64,000 nucleotides of DNA from Vicinamibacterales bacterium (GTDB lineage Bacteria; Acidobacteriota; Vicinamibacteria; Vicinamibacterales; Fen-181). Positions 43,546-53,384 of this stretch are shown one piece after another. The notes under the pieces are model-generated. The model made no database searches, was not told where the DNA came from, and saw only the letters and a program-made list of their open reading frames with translations. The stretch spans positions 250,001-314,000 of the forward strand of contig DASXVO010000016.1 of assembly GCA_036504215.1 (NCBI GenBank). Reading direction: 5' to 3'. Made by a program: the position numbers and the translations under genes. How positions within the stretch are numbered: the first letter of the stretch is position 1; each line of letters begins with the position of its first letter.

Positions 43546-43632
43546 TTCGCTCACTTCCCGATTCTGACACAGCTCGCGCGCATACTCCCCACTATGGATT
43601 TCACGCATCGTCCACGCTAGACTGATGGCCGA

Positions 43633-44289
43633 ATGCCCGACGCTCGACTGATTCTCATTGCGGCCCCCGAGCTGATACCGGCGCTCCGCGAACGGGTCGG
43701 CGACCAGGACGTCCAGACGTTTGCCGACTCGGAGCCGCTGCGCGCGCTCGAGGCGATCGTGAGCCTGCGGCCCGCGGTTGTGGCGCTGGAGCGACTGTTT
43801 GCCGCGTCGCCGCGCGGTGCAGCGCTCATCGCGCGCATCAAGGCCGACCCCGCGCTGGAAGCATCTGAGATCCGCGTCCTGTCGCACGACACCGACTATC
43901 AGCGCGTCTCGCCGCGCCGGAAGAAGGTCCGCGAAGCCGCCCCCGCGGTGAAGCCACAGCCGCCGGCCACGCTCGACCGCGGCACGCGGCGCGCACCGCG
44001 CTTCCGCATGCGGTCGGAGGCGCAGTTGACGATCGACGGTCAGGCCGCCCGATTGATCGATCTCTCCCTGTTTGGCGCGCAGGTGCTCTCCTCGGCCGTT
44101 CTCAAGCCGGGGCAATCGGTGGCGCTGAAGATGGGCCCCGAGGAGGCCCCGATCGGGGCTTCGGGGAAGATCGTGTGGGCCCGCCTCGAACTGTCACGGA
44201 CGGGCCCGACGTACCGGGCAGGGATTGAATTCGAGGAACCCGATCAGGGCGCGGTCGGCACCTTCTCCGACATCTATCGGATCGCATAG
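43633..44289 (+). CDS. PilZ domain protein with receiver-like N-terminus
   Basis: A 218-residue protein. Residues 1-90 look like a degenerate response-regulator fold (LILIAAPELIPAL, VSLRPAVVALERLF, IRVLSHD) without the phospho-acceptor Asp in the expected place. Residues about 118-215 form a PilZ domain with RRAPRFR (the RxxxR motif) and DLSLFGAQV (the D/NxSxxG motif), so cyclic di-GMP binding is likely. It diverges from the ABC genes. Confidence 0.85.
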   Translation: MPDARLILIAAPELIPALRERVGDQDVQTFADSEPLRALEAIVSLRPAVVALERLFAASPRGAALIARIKADPALEASEIRVLSHDTDYQRVSPRRKKVREAAPAVKPQPPATLDRGTRRAPRFRMRSEAQLTIDGQAARLIDLSLFGAQVLSSAVLKPGQSVALKMGPEEAPIGASGKIVWARLELSRTGPTYRAGIEFEEPDQGAVGTFSDIYRIA

Positions 44290-44334
44290 CGGCGTCGCGC
44301 CGCCGGCCGCGTCATCGAGCGCGCGGGCCACGTG

Positions 44335-45645
44335 CTACATTTCGCACTGTGCGTCCTGGCCGAACCACTGCGCGGCCACCGAATCCTCGCGGAGAACCGT
44401 GTCGTCGCGATCCGAGCCGGTCGAGATGATCGCCACCGGCACCCCCGTCACCTCCTCGAGCCGCGCGACGTAGGCGCGGGCTTCGGCCGGAAGGTCGGCG
44501 TAGGATCTGGCGCCGCCGGTCGGGCGTGTCCAGCCGGGCAGCCGCTCGTAGACCGGCCGGCAATTCGCGAGCTGCCGCACGTCACTCGGGAACTCGGTGA
44601 GCCTCCGATCGCCACACTGGTACGACGTGCACACCTCGATCTCCTTCAGACCGTCGAGCACGTCGAGTTTCGTGAGCGCGATGGCGTCGAGACCGTTCAC
44701 GCGCGCCGCGTAGCGGACGACGACCGCGTCGTACCAACCACAGCGGCGCGGCCGTCCCGTGGACGCGCCGTACTCCTGACCGGTCTCGCGCAACCGCTCG
44801 GCCATCGGTCCCGACAGTTCGGTCGGAAGCGGCCCGCCACCGACGCGCGTGATGTATGCCTTGGCGATCCCGAGCACCTGACCGACCGCCCGAGGTCCGA
44901 TGCCGAGGCCGGTGCACACGCCGCCCGCGGTCGAGTTCGACGAGGTCACGTACGGATAGGTCCCGTGGTCGATGTCGAGCAGCGTTCCCTGCGCCCCTTC
45001 GAAGAGCACCTGTTGTCCCTTGGCCTGAGCCTGCCAGAGGAACACCGAGACATCCTTCACCCACGGGCGCATCCGCTCGCCGAACACGACGAGTCGTTCG
45101 AAGAGCGGCTTCCAATCGAGCGCGGCGTCGCCGACGAGCCGGTTGCGCGCCTGCACGTTCTCCCGCACCTGGTCGGCGAGCGACGACGGGTCGGCGAGGT
45201 CACCGACGCGGATGCCGCGGCGTCCGATCTTGTCCTCGTACGCCGGCCCGATGCCGCGCGAGGTCGTGCCGATCTTCTGGTCGCCGCGGCGGGCTTCGTG
45301 CAGCAGATCCAGGTCGCGATGGTACGGCAGGATGACGTGCGCCTTGTCGCTGATGACCAGCCGGTCGCCCACTTCGATGCCGCATCCGCGCAGCATCTCG
45401 ATTTCCTGGAACAGCGCCTCGGGGTCCACGACCACGCCGTTACCGATCACGCACGACACGCCCGGATGGAGAATGCCGGAAGGAAGCAGGTGCAGGACGA
45501 ACTTCGTTCCGTGCACCAGCACCGTGTGCCCCGCGTTGTGGCCACCCTGGTAACGGGCGACAATCGAGAAATGCGGGGTGAGCAGATCCACGATCTTGCC
45601 CTTGCCTTCGTCGCCCCACTGCGCACCAATCACGGCAACGTTCAT
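44335..45645 (-). CDS. purA: Adenylosuccinate synthetase
   Basis: A 436-residue enzyme that makes adenylosuccinate from IMP, aspartate and GTP in AMP synthesis. The N-terminal MNVAVIGAQWGDEGKGK signature, QGGHNAGHTV, GTTSRGIGPAYEDK and the C-terminal IISTGSDRDDTV are intact. ATG 45645 is the natural start by family length. It converges on the PilZ gene. Confidence 0.96.
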   Translation of the reverse strand: MNVAVIGAQWGDEGKGKIVDLLTPHFSIVARYQGGHNAGHTVLVHGTKFVLHLLPSGILHPGVSCVIGNGVVVDPEALFQEIEMLRGCGIEVGDRLVISDKAHVILPYHRDLDLLHEARRGDQKIGTTSRGIGPAYEDKIGRRGIRVGDLADPSSLADQVRENVQARNRLVGDAALDWKPLFERLVVFGERMRPWVKDVSVFLWQAQAKGQQVLFEGAQGTLLDIDHGTYPYVTSSNSTAGGVCTGLGIGPRAVGQVLGIAKAYITRVGGGPLPTELSGPMAERLRETGQEYGASTGRPRRCGWYDAVVVRYAARVNGLDAIALTKLDVLDGLKEIEVCTSYQCGDRRLTEFPSDVRQLANCRPVYERLPGWTRPTGGARSYADLPAEARAYVARLEEVTGVPVAIISTGSDRDDTVLREDSVAAQWFGQDAQCEM

Positions 45646-45846
45646 AGTCTTCACGCCTTCCCGGCGGTTGGCCGCGTGCCACACGCCGCCATCTCTGTCA
45701 CACTGTCAAATCGTAACACAGACGAATCGCGGGATCGGGCTGCCTGCGTCGATCTCCGTGCCGACGCCGGGCAATTCCGGTAGAATGATGCGTTCGCCGC
45801 TGGTGGTCCTCGACGGTCTTCGCGACTGGCCTCGTGGTTCTCTTCC

Positions 45847-46032
45847 ATGATCGACTTGGACGGCACATCGCTCACGCTCGATCATCCGACCGCCATCGCA
45901 GACACGCACGACGCGATCGCGCGCGGTGATGCGGCGACAACGAGCGTCACCGCGAAACGGGCGGACAGCTGCGATCACGATTCGGTAATCGTAAAAGCGT
46001 TGACAACCGTGGGCCAGCTTCATAACGTCTAG
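45847..46032 (+). pseudogene. Probable histidine ammonia-lyase N-terminal remnant
   Basis: A 61-codon frame reading LDGTSLTLDHPTAIA and then KALTTVG-type sequence, which resembles the first 55-60 residues of histidine ammonia-lyase (LDG-SLTL-D-VAIA...). It stops 32 bases before hutU, the gene for the next enzyme of histidine breakdown. The catalytic Ala-Ser-Gly region and the other 450 residues are absent. Third-position GC is high at first and falls towards the end, as expected for decay. The similarity is by eye; it could be chance. Confidence 0.45.
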
Positions 46033-46064
46033 GTTCACCGCGGGCTCTGGCCGCTGCATCCATC

Positions 46065-47762
46065 ATGACGACGCTCACTCATCACGTTCGAGCCCCGCGT
46101 GGCACGACGCTCTCCTGCAAGGGCTGGCCGCAGGAAGCCGCGCTGCGCATGCTGATGAACAATCTCGATCCCGACGTCGCTGAACGTCCCGACGATCTCA
46201 TCGTCTACGGCGGGTCGGGAAAGGCGGCGCGCAACTGGGCCTGCTACGAGGCGATCACGCGCGCACTGCGGGCCCTCGAGCACGACGAGACGCTGCTCGT
46301 CCAGTCGGGCAAGCCCGTTGGCATCTTCCGCACGCATCCCGGGGCTCCGCGCGTGCTCATCGCCAACTCGCTGCTCGTACCGGCGTGGGCCACGTGGGAG
46401 AATTTCCGTCAGCTCGAGCACAAGGGCCTGACGATGTACGGCCAGATGACGGCCGGAAGCTGGATCTACATCGGCACGCAGGGGATCCTGCAGGGCACCT
46501 TCGAGACGCTGGCGTCGGTGGCCACGAAGAAGTTCGGCGGCAGTCTCGACGGCCGCCTGTTCGTCTCTGCGGGCCTTGGCGGCATGGGCGGGGCCCAACC
46601 GCTCGCCGCCACCATGAACGGAGCCGCCGCCCTCGTCGTCGAGGTCGATCCGCACCGCATCGAACGGCGGCTCGCGACGCGGTACGTGGACGAGGTGTCG
46701 ACTTCGCTCGACGAGGCGCTCGACTGGGTGCTGACGTGGCAGCGCGAGAAGCGCGCCCGCTCGGTGGCGCTACTCGGCAACGCGGCCGACGTCCTGCCGG
46801 AACTCGTGAAACGCGGCCTCACGCCCGACGTGCTCACGGACCAGACCTCTGCCCACGACGCGTTGAACGGGTACGTGCCGAACGGCCTCACATTGGCGGA
46901 GGCGGAGTCGCTCAGGTGCGCGAACCCGGATGAATACGTGCGGCGGTCGGTCGCCGCGATGGGCGCGCACGTGAACGCGATGCTCACGCTGCAGCAGCGC
47001 GGCGCGGTCACCTTCGACTACGGCAACAACATCCGCGCGCAGGCCGTCAAGGCCGGCGTCGAGCGTGCCTTCGACATCCCCGGTTTCGTGCCCGAGTACA
47101 TCCGCCCGTTGTTCTGCGAGGGCAAGGGCCCGTTCCGCTGGGCGGCGCTGTCGGGCGATCCCGCCGACATCCGCGCGACCGACGAGGCCGCGCTCGAAAT
47201 GTTCAGGGACAACGAAGCGCTGTGCCGCTGGGTGCGCCTGGCCGGCGAGCGCGTCGCGTTCCAGGGTCTGCCCGCGCGAATCTTCTGGCTCGGCTACGGC
47301 GAGCGCGCCGCGTTCGGCCTGCGCATCAACGAACTCGTGCGAACGGGCGTCGTCAAGGCCCCGATCGTGATCGGCCGCGACCACCTGGACACCGGGTCAG
47401 TCGCCTCGCCCAATCGTGAGACCGAGGGCATGAAGGACGGCAGCGATGCGATTGCCGACTGGCCGATCCTGAACGCCCTGCTGAACGCCTCGTCCGGCGC
47501 GACCTGGGTGTCTGTGCACCATGGCGGCGGCGTGGGCATCGGGTACTCGCTGCACGCCGGCATGGTCATCGTCGCCGACGGCACGGCGGAAGCCGACGAG
47601 AAGCTGCAGCGCGTGCTGACCTGCGACCCGGGAACAGGGGTCGCCCGGCACGCTGATGCGGGCTACGACGAAGCGGTGGCGACGGCGCAATCCAAGGGGG
47701 TGCGCATCCCGATGCGCGAGTTCGGCGGCTCCGGACGGCCAGAGGGGAGCGTGGGCCGGTGA
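46065..47762 (+). CDS. hutU: Urocanate hydratase
   Basis: A 565-residue urocanase that hydrates urocanate to imidazolonepropionate with tightly bound NAD+. The start [20 protein letters not shown] and the segments [43 protein letters not shown] and FDYGNNIR are characteristic, and the C-terminal [15 protein letters not shown] is intact. No hutH, hutI or hutG is complete in the window. The stop overlaps the start of the following ATPase gene (GTGA at 47759-47762). Confidence 0.96.
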   Translation: MTTLTHHVRAPRGTTLSCKGWPQEAALRMLMNNLDPDVAERPDDLIVYGGSGKAARNWACYEAITRALRALEHDETLLVQSGKPVGIFRTHPGAPRVLIANSLLVPAWATWENFRQLEHKGLTMYGQMTAGSWIYIGTQGILQGTFETLASVATKKFGGSLDGRLFVSAGLGGMGGAQPLAATMNGAAALVVEVDPHRIERRLATRYVDEVSTSLDEALDWVLTWQREKRARSVALLGNAADVLPELVKRGLTPDVLTDQTSAHDALNGYVPNGLTLAEAESLRCANPDEYVRRSVAAMGAHVNAMLTLQQRGAVTFDYGNNIRAQAVKAGVERAFDIPGFVPEYIRPLFCEGKGPFRWAALSGDPADIRATDEAALEMFRDNEALCRWVRLAGERVAFQGLPARIFWLGYGERAAFGLRINELVRTGVVKAPIVIGRDHLDTGSVASPNRETEGMKDGSDAIADWPILNALLNASSGATWVSVHHGGGVGIGYSLHAGMVIVADGTAEADEKLQRVLTCDPGTGVARHADAGYDEAVATAQSKGVRIPMREFGGSGRPEGSVGR

Positions 47763-48871
47763 CCAGCCCCCACCGCCCGACCCTGGATCAGCGGATCAAG
47801 ACCACACTGACTGAAGACGGCGGGCACATCCCCGTCGTCCTCGGGCTGTGCGGCACCGGGCGCAGCGCCGTCCTGCGGAGGGTCCAGCAGGAGTTGGGTG
47901 CCGATCGCTGTCAGTACGTCAACGTCGAACGGACCGCGACCACGCCGGAGCGGTTCCTCGATGCGCTGGTCTCCGGCTCACCGTTCCGCGACAGCCGGCC
48001 TGCGAGCCGGCCGACCAGTCCGCGCCAGGCCTTCGACGCGATTCTGGCGTTTCTGTCCGGCGCGCGGCGCTCCGACCAGGGACGGGCGACGTTTCTGCTC
48101 GATGAGGTGCTCGAGTTCAGGACGTTCGAGAGCTTCCCCGGCCTGAGGCGTGCGCTCCCCGAGATGCTGGCGGTCATCGCGTCGACGCCGAATCGTTTCG
48201 TGCTGACGTCACGCTACGTGTCGCGCACCGAGCGGATCCTCGCCACCTCGTCGCCGCAGTTCGTGATGGTGCCGGTGCACGGGCTCGGAGCCGACGAGAT
48301 CGCGGCCATGCTGCACGAGACCCGGACGACCGGTACGACCGGCTTCGATCGCGCCCCGGCGGCCGGCGGGCCGATCGACACGGTCTCACGGGTGATCCAG
48401 CGGCTGTCGGATGGGAGGACGGTGTACGCCCGCGCGCTCACGGACATGATCGCCAGGATGGAATCCCACGGCGGTACCGATCCGGTGGCGGCGCTGGCGG
48501 CGCTTCTCGAGCCCGACGGCCGCCTGTCACTCGTCTGCGGCTTCTACTACGAGCTGCGTCTGCACCGGGCCCGCGGCTACGGCGCGCTCAAGGCGATCCT
48601 TGGCATCCTGTCCCAAAAGGAACCGCTCACGCTGACGGAGATCTCCCAACGGCTGGGCCGGACGCCCGGCTCGACGAAGGACTACCTGTCGTGGCTCGAG
48701 GATGTCGATCTCGTGGCGGTGAACCAGAAGCGCTACCGCTTCCGCGATCCGCTGCTGCGCGTGTGGGTGAGGCTCCACTGCCGCGCGACGCAGCCGACCA
48801 CGCAGGAAATCACCGCCGAGGTTCAGCAGTATGCGGCGGCGTGCCTCCCGGAACTCGTGACCGCGCCGTAG
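47759..48871 (+). CDS. AAA-type ATPase with C-terminal winged helix
   Basis: A 370-residue protein of the archaeal-ATPase-like kind. Walker A is loosened ([14 protein letters not shown], no Lys at the usual place), Walker B is [11 protein letters not shown] (near residue 115), and [11 protein letters not shown] is a sensor-1-like strand. The C-terminal part ([20 protein letters not shown], near residue 285) is a winged helix like that of DUF234-type ATPases. Because the P-loop Lys is missing, ATP hydrolysis is doubtful. It overlaps the hutU stop, so it is probably in that operon; a role in hut control is only a guess. Confidence 0.75.
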   Translation: MTSPHRPTLDQRIKTTLTEDGGHIPVVLGLCGTGRSAVLRRVQQELGADRCQYVNVERTATTPERFLDALVSGSPFRDSRPASRPTSPRQAFDAILAFLSGARRSDQGRATFLLDEVLEFRTFESFPGLRRALPEMLAVIASTPNRFVLTSRYVSRTERILATSSPQFVMVPVHGLGADEIAAMLHETRTTGTTGFDRAPAAGGPIDTVSRVIQRLSDGRTVYARALTDMIARMESHGGTDPVAALAALLEPDGRLSLVCGFYYELRLHRARGYGALKAILGILSQKEPLTLTEISQRLGRTPGSTKDYLSWLEDVDLVAVNQKRYRFRDPLLRVWVRLHCRATQPTTQEITAEVQQYAAACLPELVTAP

Positions 48872-48883
48872 GCAATCCCAATC

Positions 48884-49843
48884 CTACGACTCGGACAGTT
48901 TCTCGATCGCACGCCGCGCGGCTTCCTGTTCCGCGGCCTTCTTGCTCGCGCCCCTCGCCGTACCAAGCACGTCGCCCTCCACCCGGACCTCGATGTGGAA
49001 CACCTTGCGGTGATCGGGGCCGCTCTCGGAGGCCACTGAATACTCCGGCAGCGGCAACTCGCGTGCCTGCACCTGCTCCTGCAGCACCGACTTGTAGTCG
49101 CGGCCCCAGAACTCCGGGCTCCGCACGTCCTCGATGTCGTCCTCGAACTCGCGGACGATGAAGGCGCGCGCGGCTTCGATCCCGCCATCCAGGTAGAGCG
49201 CGGCAATGACGGCCTCGTAGCCGTCTGCCAGCAACGCCTGCTTCTTGCGCCCGCCCGTCTTCTCTTCGCCCTTGCCGAGCGCCAGGAACTCGCCGAGGCC
49301 GAGCCGTCGCGCCAGGGATCCCAGCGTGGCCGTCGAGACGAGCGACGCCTTGATCTTCGATTTCTGCCCCTCGTCGAACTGCGGGAATTCGCGGAAGAGC
49401 AGGTCGGCCACCACGAACCCGAGTACCGCATCGCCGAGGAACTCGAGCGACTCGTTGTCCACCGTGCTGCCCGTCGCGTCCTCGTTCGCGCGCGATCGGT
49501 GCGTCAGCGCCCGTTCGAGGACGACCGGCTCACCGAACCGGTAGCCGAGTCGCTGCTCGAGGGCCGACAGGTCCCGCACATCCTGCAGCCGCACGATGTC
49601 GGTCGCCTCGCATCGCGCCCCCTGCTGAGCAATGATCGCCCGCGCATCGTCGGCCTGCGCCTCCGCCACGGAGATTCTGACTTCTCCCAGCCCGTCGATG
49701 GTCAATGGAAACACCGCGTGGGTGAGGTCCGACGACAGCGCGGCGAAGATGCCGTGTGCATCGAGCAGCCCCCGCACGATGCTCGCCTCGATGTCGGACT
49801 GAGTGCGAAACACGACGACGAGCGACGGCTCAGGCCTCTCCAT
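48884..49843 (-). CDS. rnc: Ribonuclease III with N-terminal DUF2007 domain
   Basis: A 319-residue fusion. Residues about 5-75 form a DUF2007 domain (SLVVVFRTQSDIEASIVRGL, then GLGEVRISVAEAQADDARAI), a ferredoxin-like fold predicted to bind a ligand. Residues 85-235 are RNase III with the NESLEFLGDAVLG signature and the second acidic site in ALLADGYEAVIAALYLDGG. Residues 245-315 are a double-stranded RNA-binding domain ending with KKAAEQEAARRAI. It processes rRNA and mRNA duplexes. ATG 49843 lies inside the preceding gene's end (14-base overlap); ATG 49882 is an alternative. Confidence 0.92.
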   Translation of the reverse strand: MERPEPSLVVVFRTQSDIEASIVRGLLDAHGIFAALSSDLTHAVFPLTIDGLGEVRISVAEAQADDARAIIAQQGARCEATDIVRLQDVRDLSALEQRLGYRFGEPVVLERALTHRSRANEDATGSTVDNESLEFLGDAVLGFVVADLLFREFPQFDEGQKSKIKASLVSTATLGSLARRLGLGEFLALGKGEEKTGGRKKQALLADGYEAVIAALYLDGGIEAARAFIVREFEDDIEDVRSPEFWGRDYKSVLQEQVQARELPLPEYSVASESGPDHRKVFHIEVRVEGDVLGTARGASKKAAEQEAARRAIEKLSES

Positions 49844-52103
49844 CGGCGAACCCCGTTTTGATGGCATCCGCAACGAAGTCATCGATCTTCAGGAGGATCA
49901 TGGTCATGTCGTCGTGCTGCGCTGCGCCGGCGACGAACGACTCGATTTCGCGCAGGACCCGTTCACGCAGTTCGCTCGCCGGCAGGTGACCGTGTTCGGC
50001 GACCAGCTTCGCGAGGCGCGCCTCACCGAACAGGTCCGATTCCGCGTTCATCGCCTCGCTGATGCCGTCGGTGAAGAACACGAAGACATCGCCGCGCGAC
50101 AGCGGAATCGTGGATTCCTGGAGCAGCCGGGAGAACAGTTCGCCGCCGTCGATCCGCAGGCCGAGCACGAGACCGTCCGGCGTCAGGATCTCCACCGTCG
50201 GCTCCGCCGTTCCGCAACCGGTGCGATAGATGAGCGGCGTGTGACCGGCGCGCGCGAAGGTCATCACATGCGCGTCGAGGTCGAGCACCGCATAGCTCAT
50301 CGTGATGAAGCTGCGGCTGTCGAGGTTGCGCGAGATGATGTCGTTCGCAACGAGCATCAGGTCGCGAGGCGACTGGTGAATGCGGCTCAGCGACAGGATC
50401 AGCCCCTTCAGCTCCGCCATGTAGAGCGCGGCCGAGGTGCCCTTGCCCGACACGTCGGCGATCAGGATGCCGAGCCGGTTGTCGCCGAGCGGCAGGAAGT
50501 CGTAGTAGTCCCCGCCCACTTCCCGCGCCGGCACGCACAGCGCACTGAGCGAGAGGCCGGGAATCGACACCTGGCCGCGCGGCAGCAGCGACATCTGGAT
50601 CTCGCGCGCGATGCGCAGTTCTTCCTCGAGGCGCTTCTTCTCCTCCGCCTGACGCAGCAGCTCTTCGATGCTGCCCGTCATCTGGTTGAACGAGTCGGCC
50701 AGCTCGCCGAGCTGGTCGCGCGTCTTCACCTCGATGCGGTGGCTGAAATCTCCCATGCGGACGCGCTCGGTCCCGGCGAACAATTCGTGCACCGAACCGG
50801 TGATCGATCGGGCGAGCGCCAGTCCCATGACGAGCGCCGCCGCCTCGATGATGAGCAGCAGCACTGCCAGGACCAGCAGCACGATCATCAACCGGCTTCC
50901 CAGGCTGGCGGACCCGAGAGGCGCGGTCGACAGCCGGTCGTAGATGTCGGCGAAATTCACCTGGATCGAGACCGTCACGTTGTCCAGGTTGCCGTTGGCC
51001 CAATCGGTTCCTTGCAGGAACGCGACCGACGGACGACGGCCGGTCGAGGTCGAGCCTGCGACGCTCTTGTGGCCCGGCAGGAGAGGACGCTGGAAGTGGG
51101 TTCTGAGCGAATCGTCCAATACGACGCTCGCATCGCCAATCTTGATGCTGGTTTCGTCGCGCAGGTGCTCGTCGAGACCATCATTCTTCGGGATATCCAC
51201 CACGACCGCGTACGACGGCGCTTCGGTGTCCGGCAGGCCGACGCCGCGTACGATAATCAGCGCCGGTGCGGTCCGGTCCGTCGCGCCGGCCGGTTTCGGC
51301 GACTCGGCCAGCGGCTCGACCACGATGCCCCCGAAACCCGCGCAGCTCACCCAGGTCGGCAACCTGCTCGGCACCGGGATATGTTCCCACGGTCCGGCCG
51401 ACGCGGGTGTGACCTGTGCGGCCACGGCAGCCGTGCCGAGCGGCGTCGAGGCCAGCACGTGGCGGCTCGCGGCCGACAGCGGCGGCACCTGAGGCCCGGC
51501 CGTGGGCCCCCCGACGCACGGATCGTCGCCCTTGGCCGTCAGGACAAACGCCATCGACGCGCCCGGGTACCTCGCCGCGAGGGCGGCCTGCCGCTCTTTG
51601 AGGATGGCCGCTGCCGCCTGCGGCCCGGGTCCGCGCTGAATCTCGAGCGCGGTCACGCGTGCCAGGTAGACCGCCTCGCTGGTCACGTTCGCAAACCCGT
51701 TCTGCACGAGGAACGACGCGACGTTGAGGAAGAGGATCAGACCCGAGACGACGAAAAACGCGACGATCAGGAATGCCGGAACCACGCCGATGAAGATGTA
51801 CGAGAGGATCAGCTTGCGTCGAACGCGCCAGAGCAGGCGGCGACGGGCGCGCTGGATGAGGCGATACAGGAAGTAGCCGAGCGCGGCGATGACCGCGATG
51901 CTACCGAGCGTGTCGCTGAACGCAAGAACCGACGGCTCGGCCCCCGCCGTCCAACGGATGAGGGCGGCGGCGACCTTCACGAGGACGCCGAGAATCAGGA
52001 GCCGACCGGGACGGGTACTGAAGAGCGCCTGACGCGCGAGGGCGAGGCGTCCAGGCGCCGGAAGCAGGGTACCGCCAGATGGCTCGGTGGAACTCGAACT
52101 CAT
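49830..52103 (-). CDS. Membrane SpoIIE/RsbU-type serine phosphatase with HAMP domain
   Basis: A 757-residue sensor phosphatase. Two N-terminal membrane segments and a third (SYIFIGVVPAFLIVAFFVVS near residue 105) lead to an extracytoplasmic sensor of about 250 residues, then a membrane helix (LMIVLLVLAVLLLIIEAAAL), HAMP (RMGDFSHRIEVKTRDQLGEL), a short coiled coil, and a PP2C domain with VGGDYYDFLPL, GILIADVSGKG and FVFFTDGISEA metal-binding motifs. It should dephosphorylate an anti-sigma-factor antagonist; no partner gene is adjacent. It overlaps the rnc gene. Confidence 0.9.
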   Translation of the reverse strand: MSSSSTEPSGGTLLPAPGRLALARQALFSTRPGRLLILGVLVKVAAALIRWTAGAEPSVLAFSDTLGSIAVIAALGYFLYRLIQRARRRLLWRVRRKLILSYIFIGVVPAFLIVAFFVVSGLILFLNVASFLVQNGFANVTSEAVYLARVTALEIQRGPGPQAAAAILKERQAALAARYPGASMAFVLTAKGDDPCVGGPTAGPQVPPLSAASRHVLASTPLGTAAVAAQVTPASAGPWEHIPVPSRLPTWVSCAGFGGIVVEPLAESPKPAGATDRTAPALIIVRGVGLPDTEAPSYAVVVDIPKNDGLDEHLRDETSIKIGDASVVLDDSLRTHFQRPLLPGHKSVAGSTSTGRRPSVAFLQGTDWANGNLDNVTVSIQVNFADIYDRLSTAPLGSASLGSRLMIVLLVLAVLLLIIEAAALVMGLALARSITGSVHELFAGTERVRMGDFSHRIEVKTRDQLGELADSFNQMTGSIEELLRQAEEKKRLEEELRIAREIQMSLLPRGQVSIPGLSLSALCVPAREVGGDYYDFLPLGDNRLGILIADVSGKGTSAALYMAELKGLILSLSRIHQSPRDLMLVANDIISRNLDSRSFITMSYAVLDLDAHVMTFARAGHTPLIYRTGCGTAEPTVEILTPDGLVLGLRIDGGELFSRLLQESTIPLSRGDVFVFFTDGISEAMNAESDLFGEARLAKLVAEHGHLPASELRERVLREIESFVAGAAQHDDMTMILLKIDDFVADAIKTGFADGEA

Positions 52104-52269
52104 GCAACCGTCTCGATCATATCAACTTTGCGGGCAAGCGGGTCGTCGAGCGATCGCGGATGCAATGACACACGGGCCGCGGGCCCGGCATAGTGGCCGC
52201 CGGCCACCCGTCTTCGCCAGACGGCGCCGGCGGGGCGAGCCGCGCTCGCGGGCGCGACGATGGAGACAT

Positions 52270-52617
52270 TCAGTCCAGGGACGACGTCTCTCCTCTCACC
52301 CAGTCCAGGTACGCCGGCCCGCCGCCGTCGCTCGCCAGCACGACCAACTCCGGCACCTCGTACGGATGGAGTTGGCCCACCCGGGCGATCAGCGCCTCGA
52401 CCCGCGCCCTGGTCGTCTTGATGATGACCTGCCGCTCGCGCTCGCGCTCCACGCGTCCCCGCCAGCGGTACACCGACTCCATTTCCGGCAACACGTTGAC
52501 GCACGCCGCCAGTCGCTCCTCGACGAGCGTGCCCGCGAAGGCCGCCGGATCGTGCGCGGCCGGCCAGGTGGTGAGGGCAATCACGACGTCCGTCGCGCCG
52601 CGTTCGAGCTGGTCCAT
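52270..52617 (-). CDS. cutA: Divalent-cation tolerance protein CutA
   Basis: A 115-residue CutA1-family protein: VVIALTTWPAAHDPAAFAGT, LVEERLAACVNVLPEMESVY (near residue 33), WRGRVERERERQVIIKTT and HPYEVPELVVLAS are all present. CutA proteins form very stable trimers with a ferredoxin-like fold; the link to copper tolerance is old and the function is debated. ATG 52617 is chosen with GGAGAGG upstream; ATG 52632 would add five residues. Confidence 0.93.
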   Translation of the reverse strand: MDQLERGATDVVIALTTWPAAHDPAAFAGTLVEERLAACVNVLPEMESVYRWRGRVERERERQVIIKTTRARVEALIARVGQLHPYEVPELVVLASDGGGPAYLDWVRGETSSLD

Positions 52618-52745
52618 TCTCGTCCTCTCCAACTATTTCGGCGGAGATCGCCGTTTTTCTGTTGAGTTTTCCTTAAAGTGCGGTAAAAAGTAACAGCACA
52701 CTTGCACGCTGGGTGTGGTGTCGGCGCTCAGGAACAATATCAGGC

Positions 52746-53111
52746 ATGGCCAAGACGGTGCGAGACCAGACGGTCGGGACGATGGCGCGGGACGGCGGCC
52801 CCGTTCACGCGGCGCCTCGCCACCGGCCTGTCATCGTCTTCGTGCTCCTGTTCCTTGCGGTGGCGTTGGTGCTCGATGGCATCGCGGGTGAGCGGGGCTG
52901 GCTGGCGAATCGGCAGGCACAGCAGCAGTTGGATCTGGCGATGCGGGCGCTCGAGCAGGCGCGGCGGCAGAACGAGGAATTGCGGGAGGACGTGCAGAGG
53001 CTGCGGACCGATCCCGCGACGATCGAAGAGGTGGCGCGGCGCGATCTGGGCTTCATCAGACCCGGCGAAAAGGTGTTCATCGTCCGCGACGTGCCGAAGC
53101 CGACGAAGTGA
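52746..53111 (+). CDS. FtsB/DivIC family septum formation protein
   Basis: A 121-residue bitopic membrane protein. A cytoplasmic N-terminus of about 27 residues is followed by one transmembrane helix (VIVFVLLFLAVALVLDGIAG) and a coiled coil (residues about 50-90, QQLDLAMRALEQARRQNEEL), then ARRDLGFIRPGEKVFIV, typical of the family. It would join FtsL and FtsQ in the division machinery. It lies just upstream of the initiator tRNA gene. Confidence 0.88.
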   Translation: MAKTVRDQTVGTMARDGGPVHAAPRHRPVIVFVLLFLAVALVLDGIAGERGWLANRQAQQQLDLAMRALEQARRQNEELREDVQRLRTDPATIEEVARRDLGFIRPGEKVFIVRDVPKPTK

Positions 53112-53128
53112 GGCGAAGGCGTCTGTGC

Positions 53129-53134
53129 TATGAT
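53129..53134 (+). promoter_or_regulatory. Extended -10 of the initiator tRNA promoter (candidate)
   Basis: TATGAT with TGC directly before it (extended -10) lies 35 bases before the tRNA 5' end and 18 bases after the ftsB stop. No good -35 is seen at the right distance. Confidence 0.45.
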
Positions 53135-53168
53135 TGACGGACGCGGTCGTTGAGTGATACCTTTCTGT

Positions 53169-53249
<81 letters not shown>

Positions 53250-53257
53250 TATTTGCA

Positions 53258-53293
53258 GGGCTGACGGCGATGCCGTCAGCCCTTTCGTCTTTC
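53258..53293 (+). terminator. Rho-independent terminator of the tRNA gene
   Basis: GGGCTGACGGC-GAT-GCCGTCAGCCC is a perfect 11-bp stem with a 3-base loop, followed by TTTCGTCTTTCT. It starts 13 bases after the tRNA CCA end. Confidence 0.9.
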
Positions 53294-53302
53294 TGGGGGA
53301 CC

Positions 53303-53336
53303 GGGGGCAGGATTTGAACTCCTGTTTGCCGGCAAC
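53303..53336. repeat. Inverted tRNA T-arm-like repeat, left copy
   Basis: The sequence beginning GGGGGCAGGATTTGAAC is the reverse complement of the tRNA-fMet T arm with one extra base, and continues as CCTGTTTGCCGGCAAC. A near-identical 35-base copy lies at 58881-58915. The two copies lie close to the two ends of the integrated region. Confidence 0.75.
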
Positions 53337-53365
53337 CACGCCGCCTTCGGCGGCGCGTTGCCTGA

Positions 53366-53384
53366 CTGCCCCCGCAACCAACGC
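53366..53384 (+). repeat. Attachment-site core (copy 2)
   Basis: An exact 19-base copy of the tRNA 3' end, 135 bases after the first copy and within the reading frame of the recombinase C-terminus. Confidence 0.75.
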
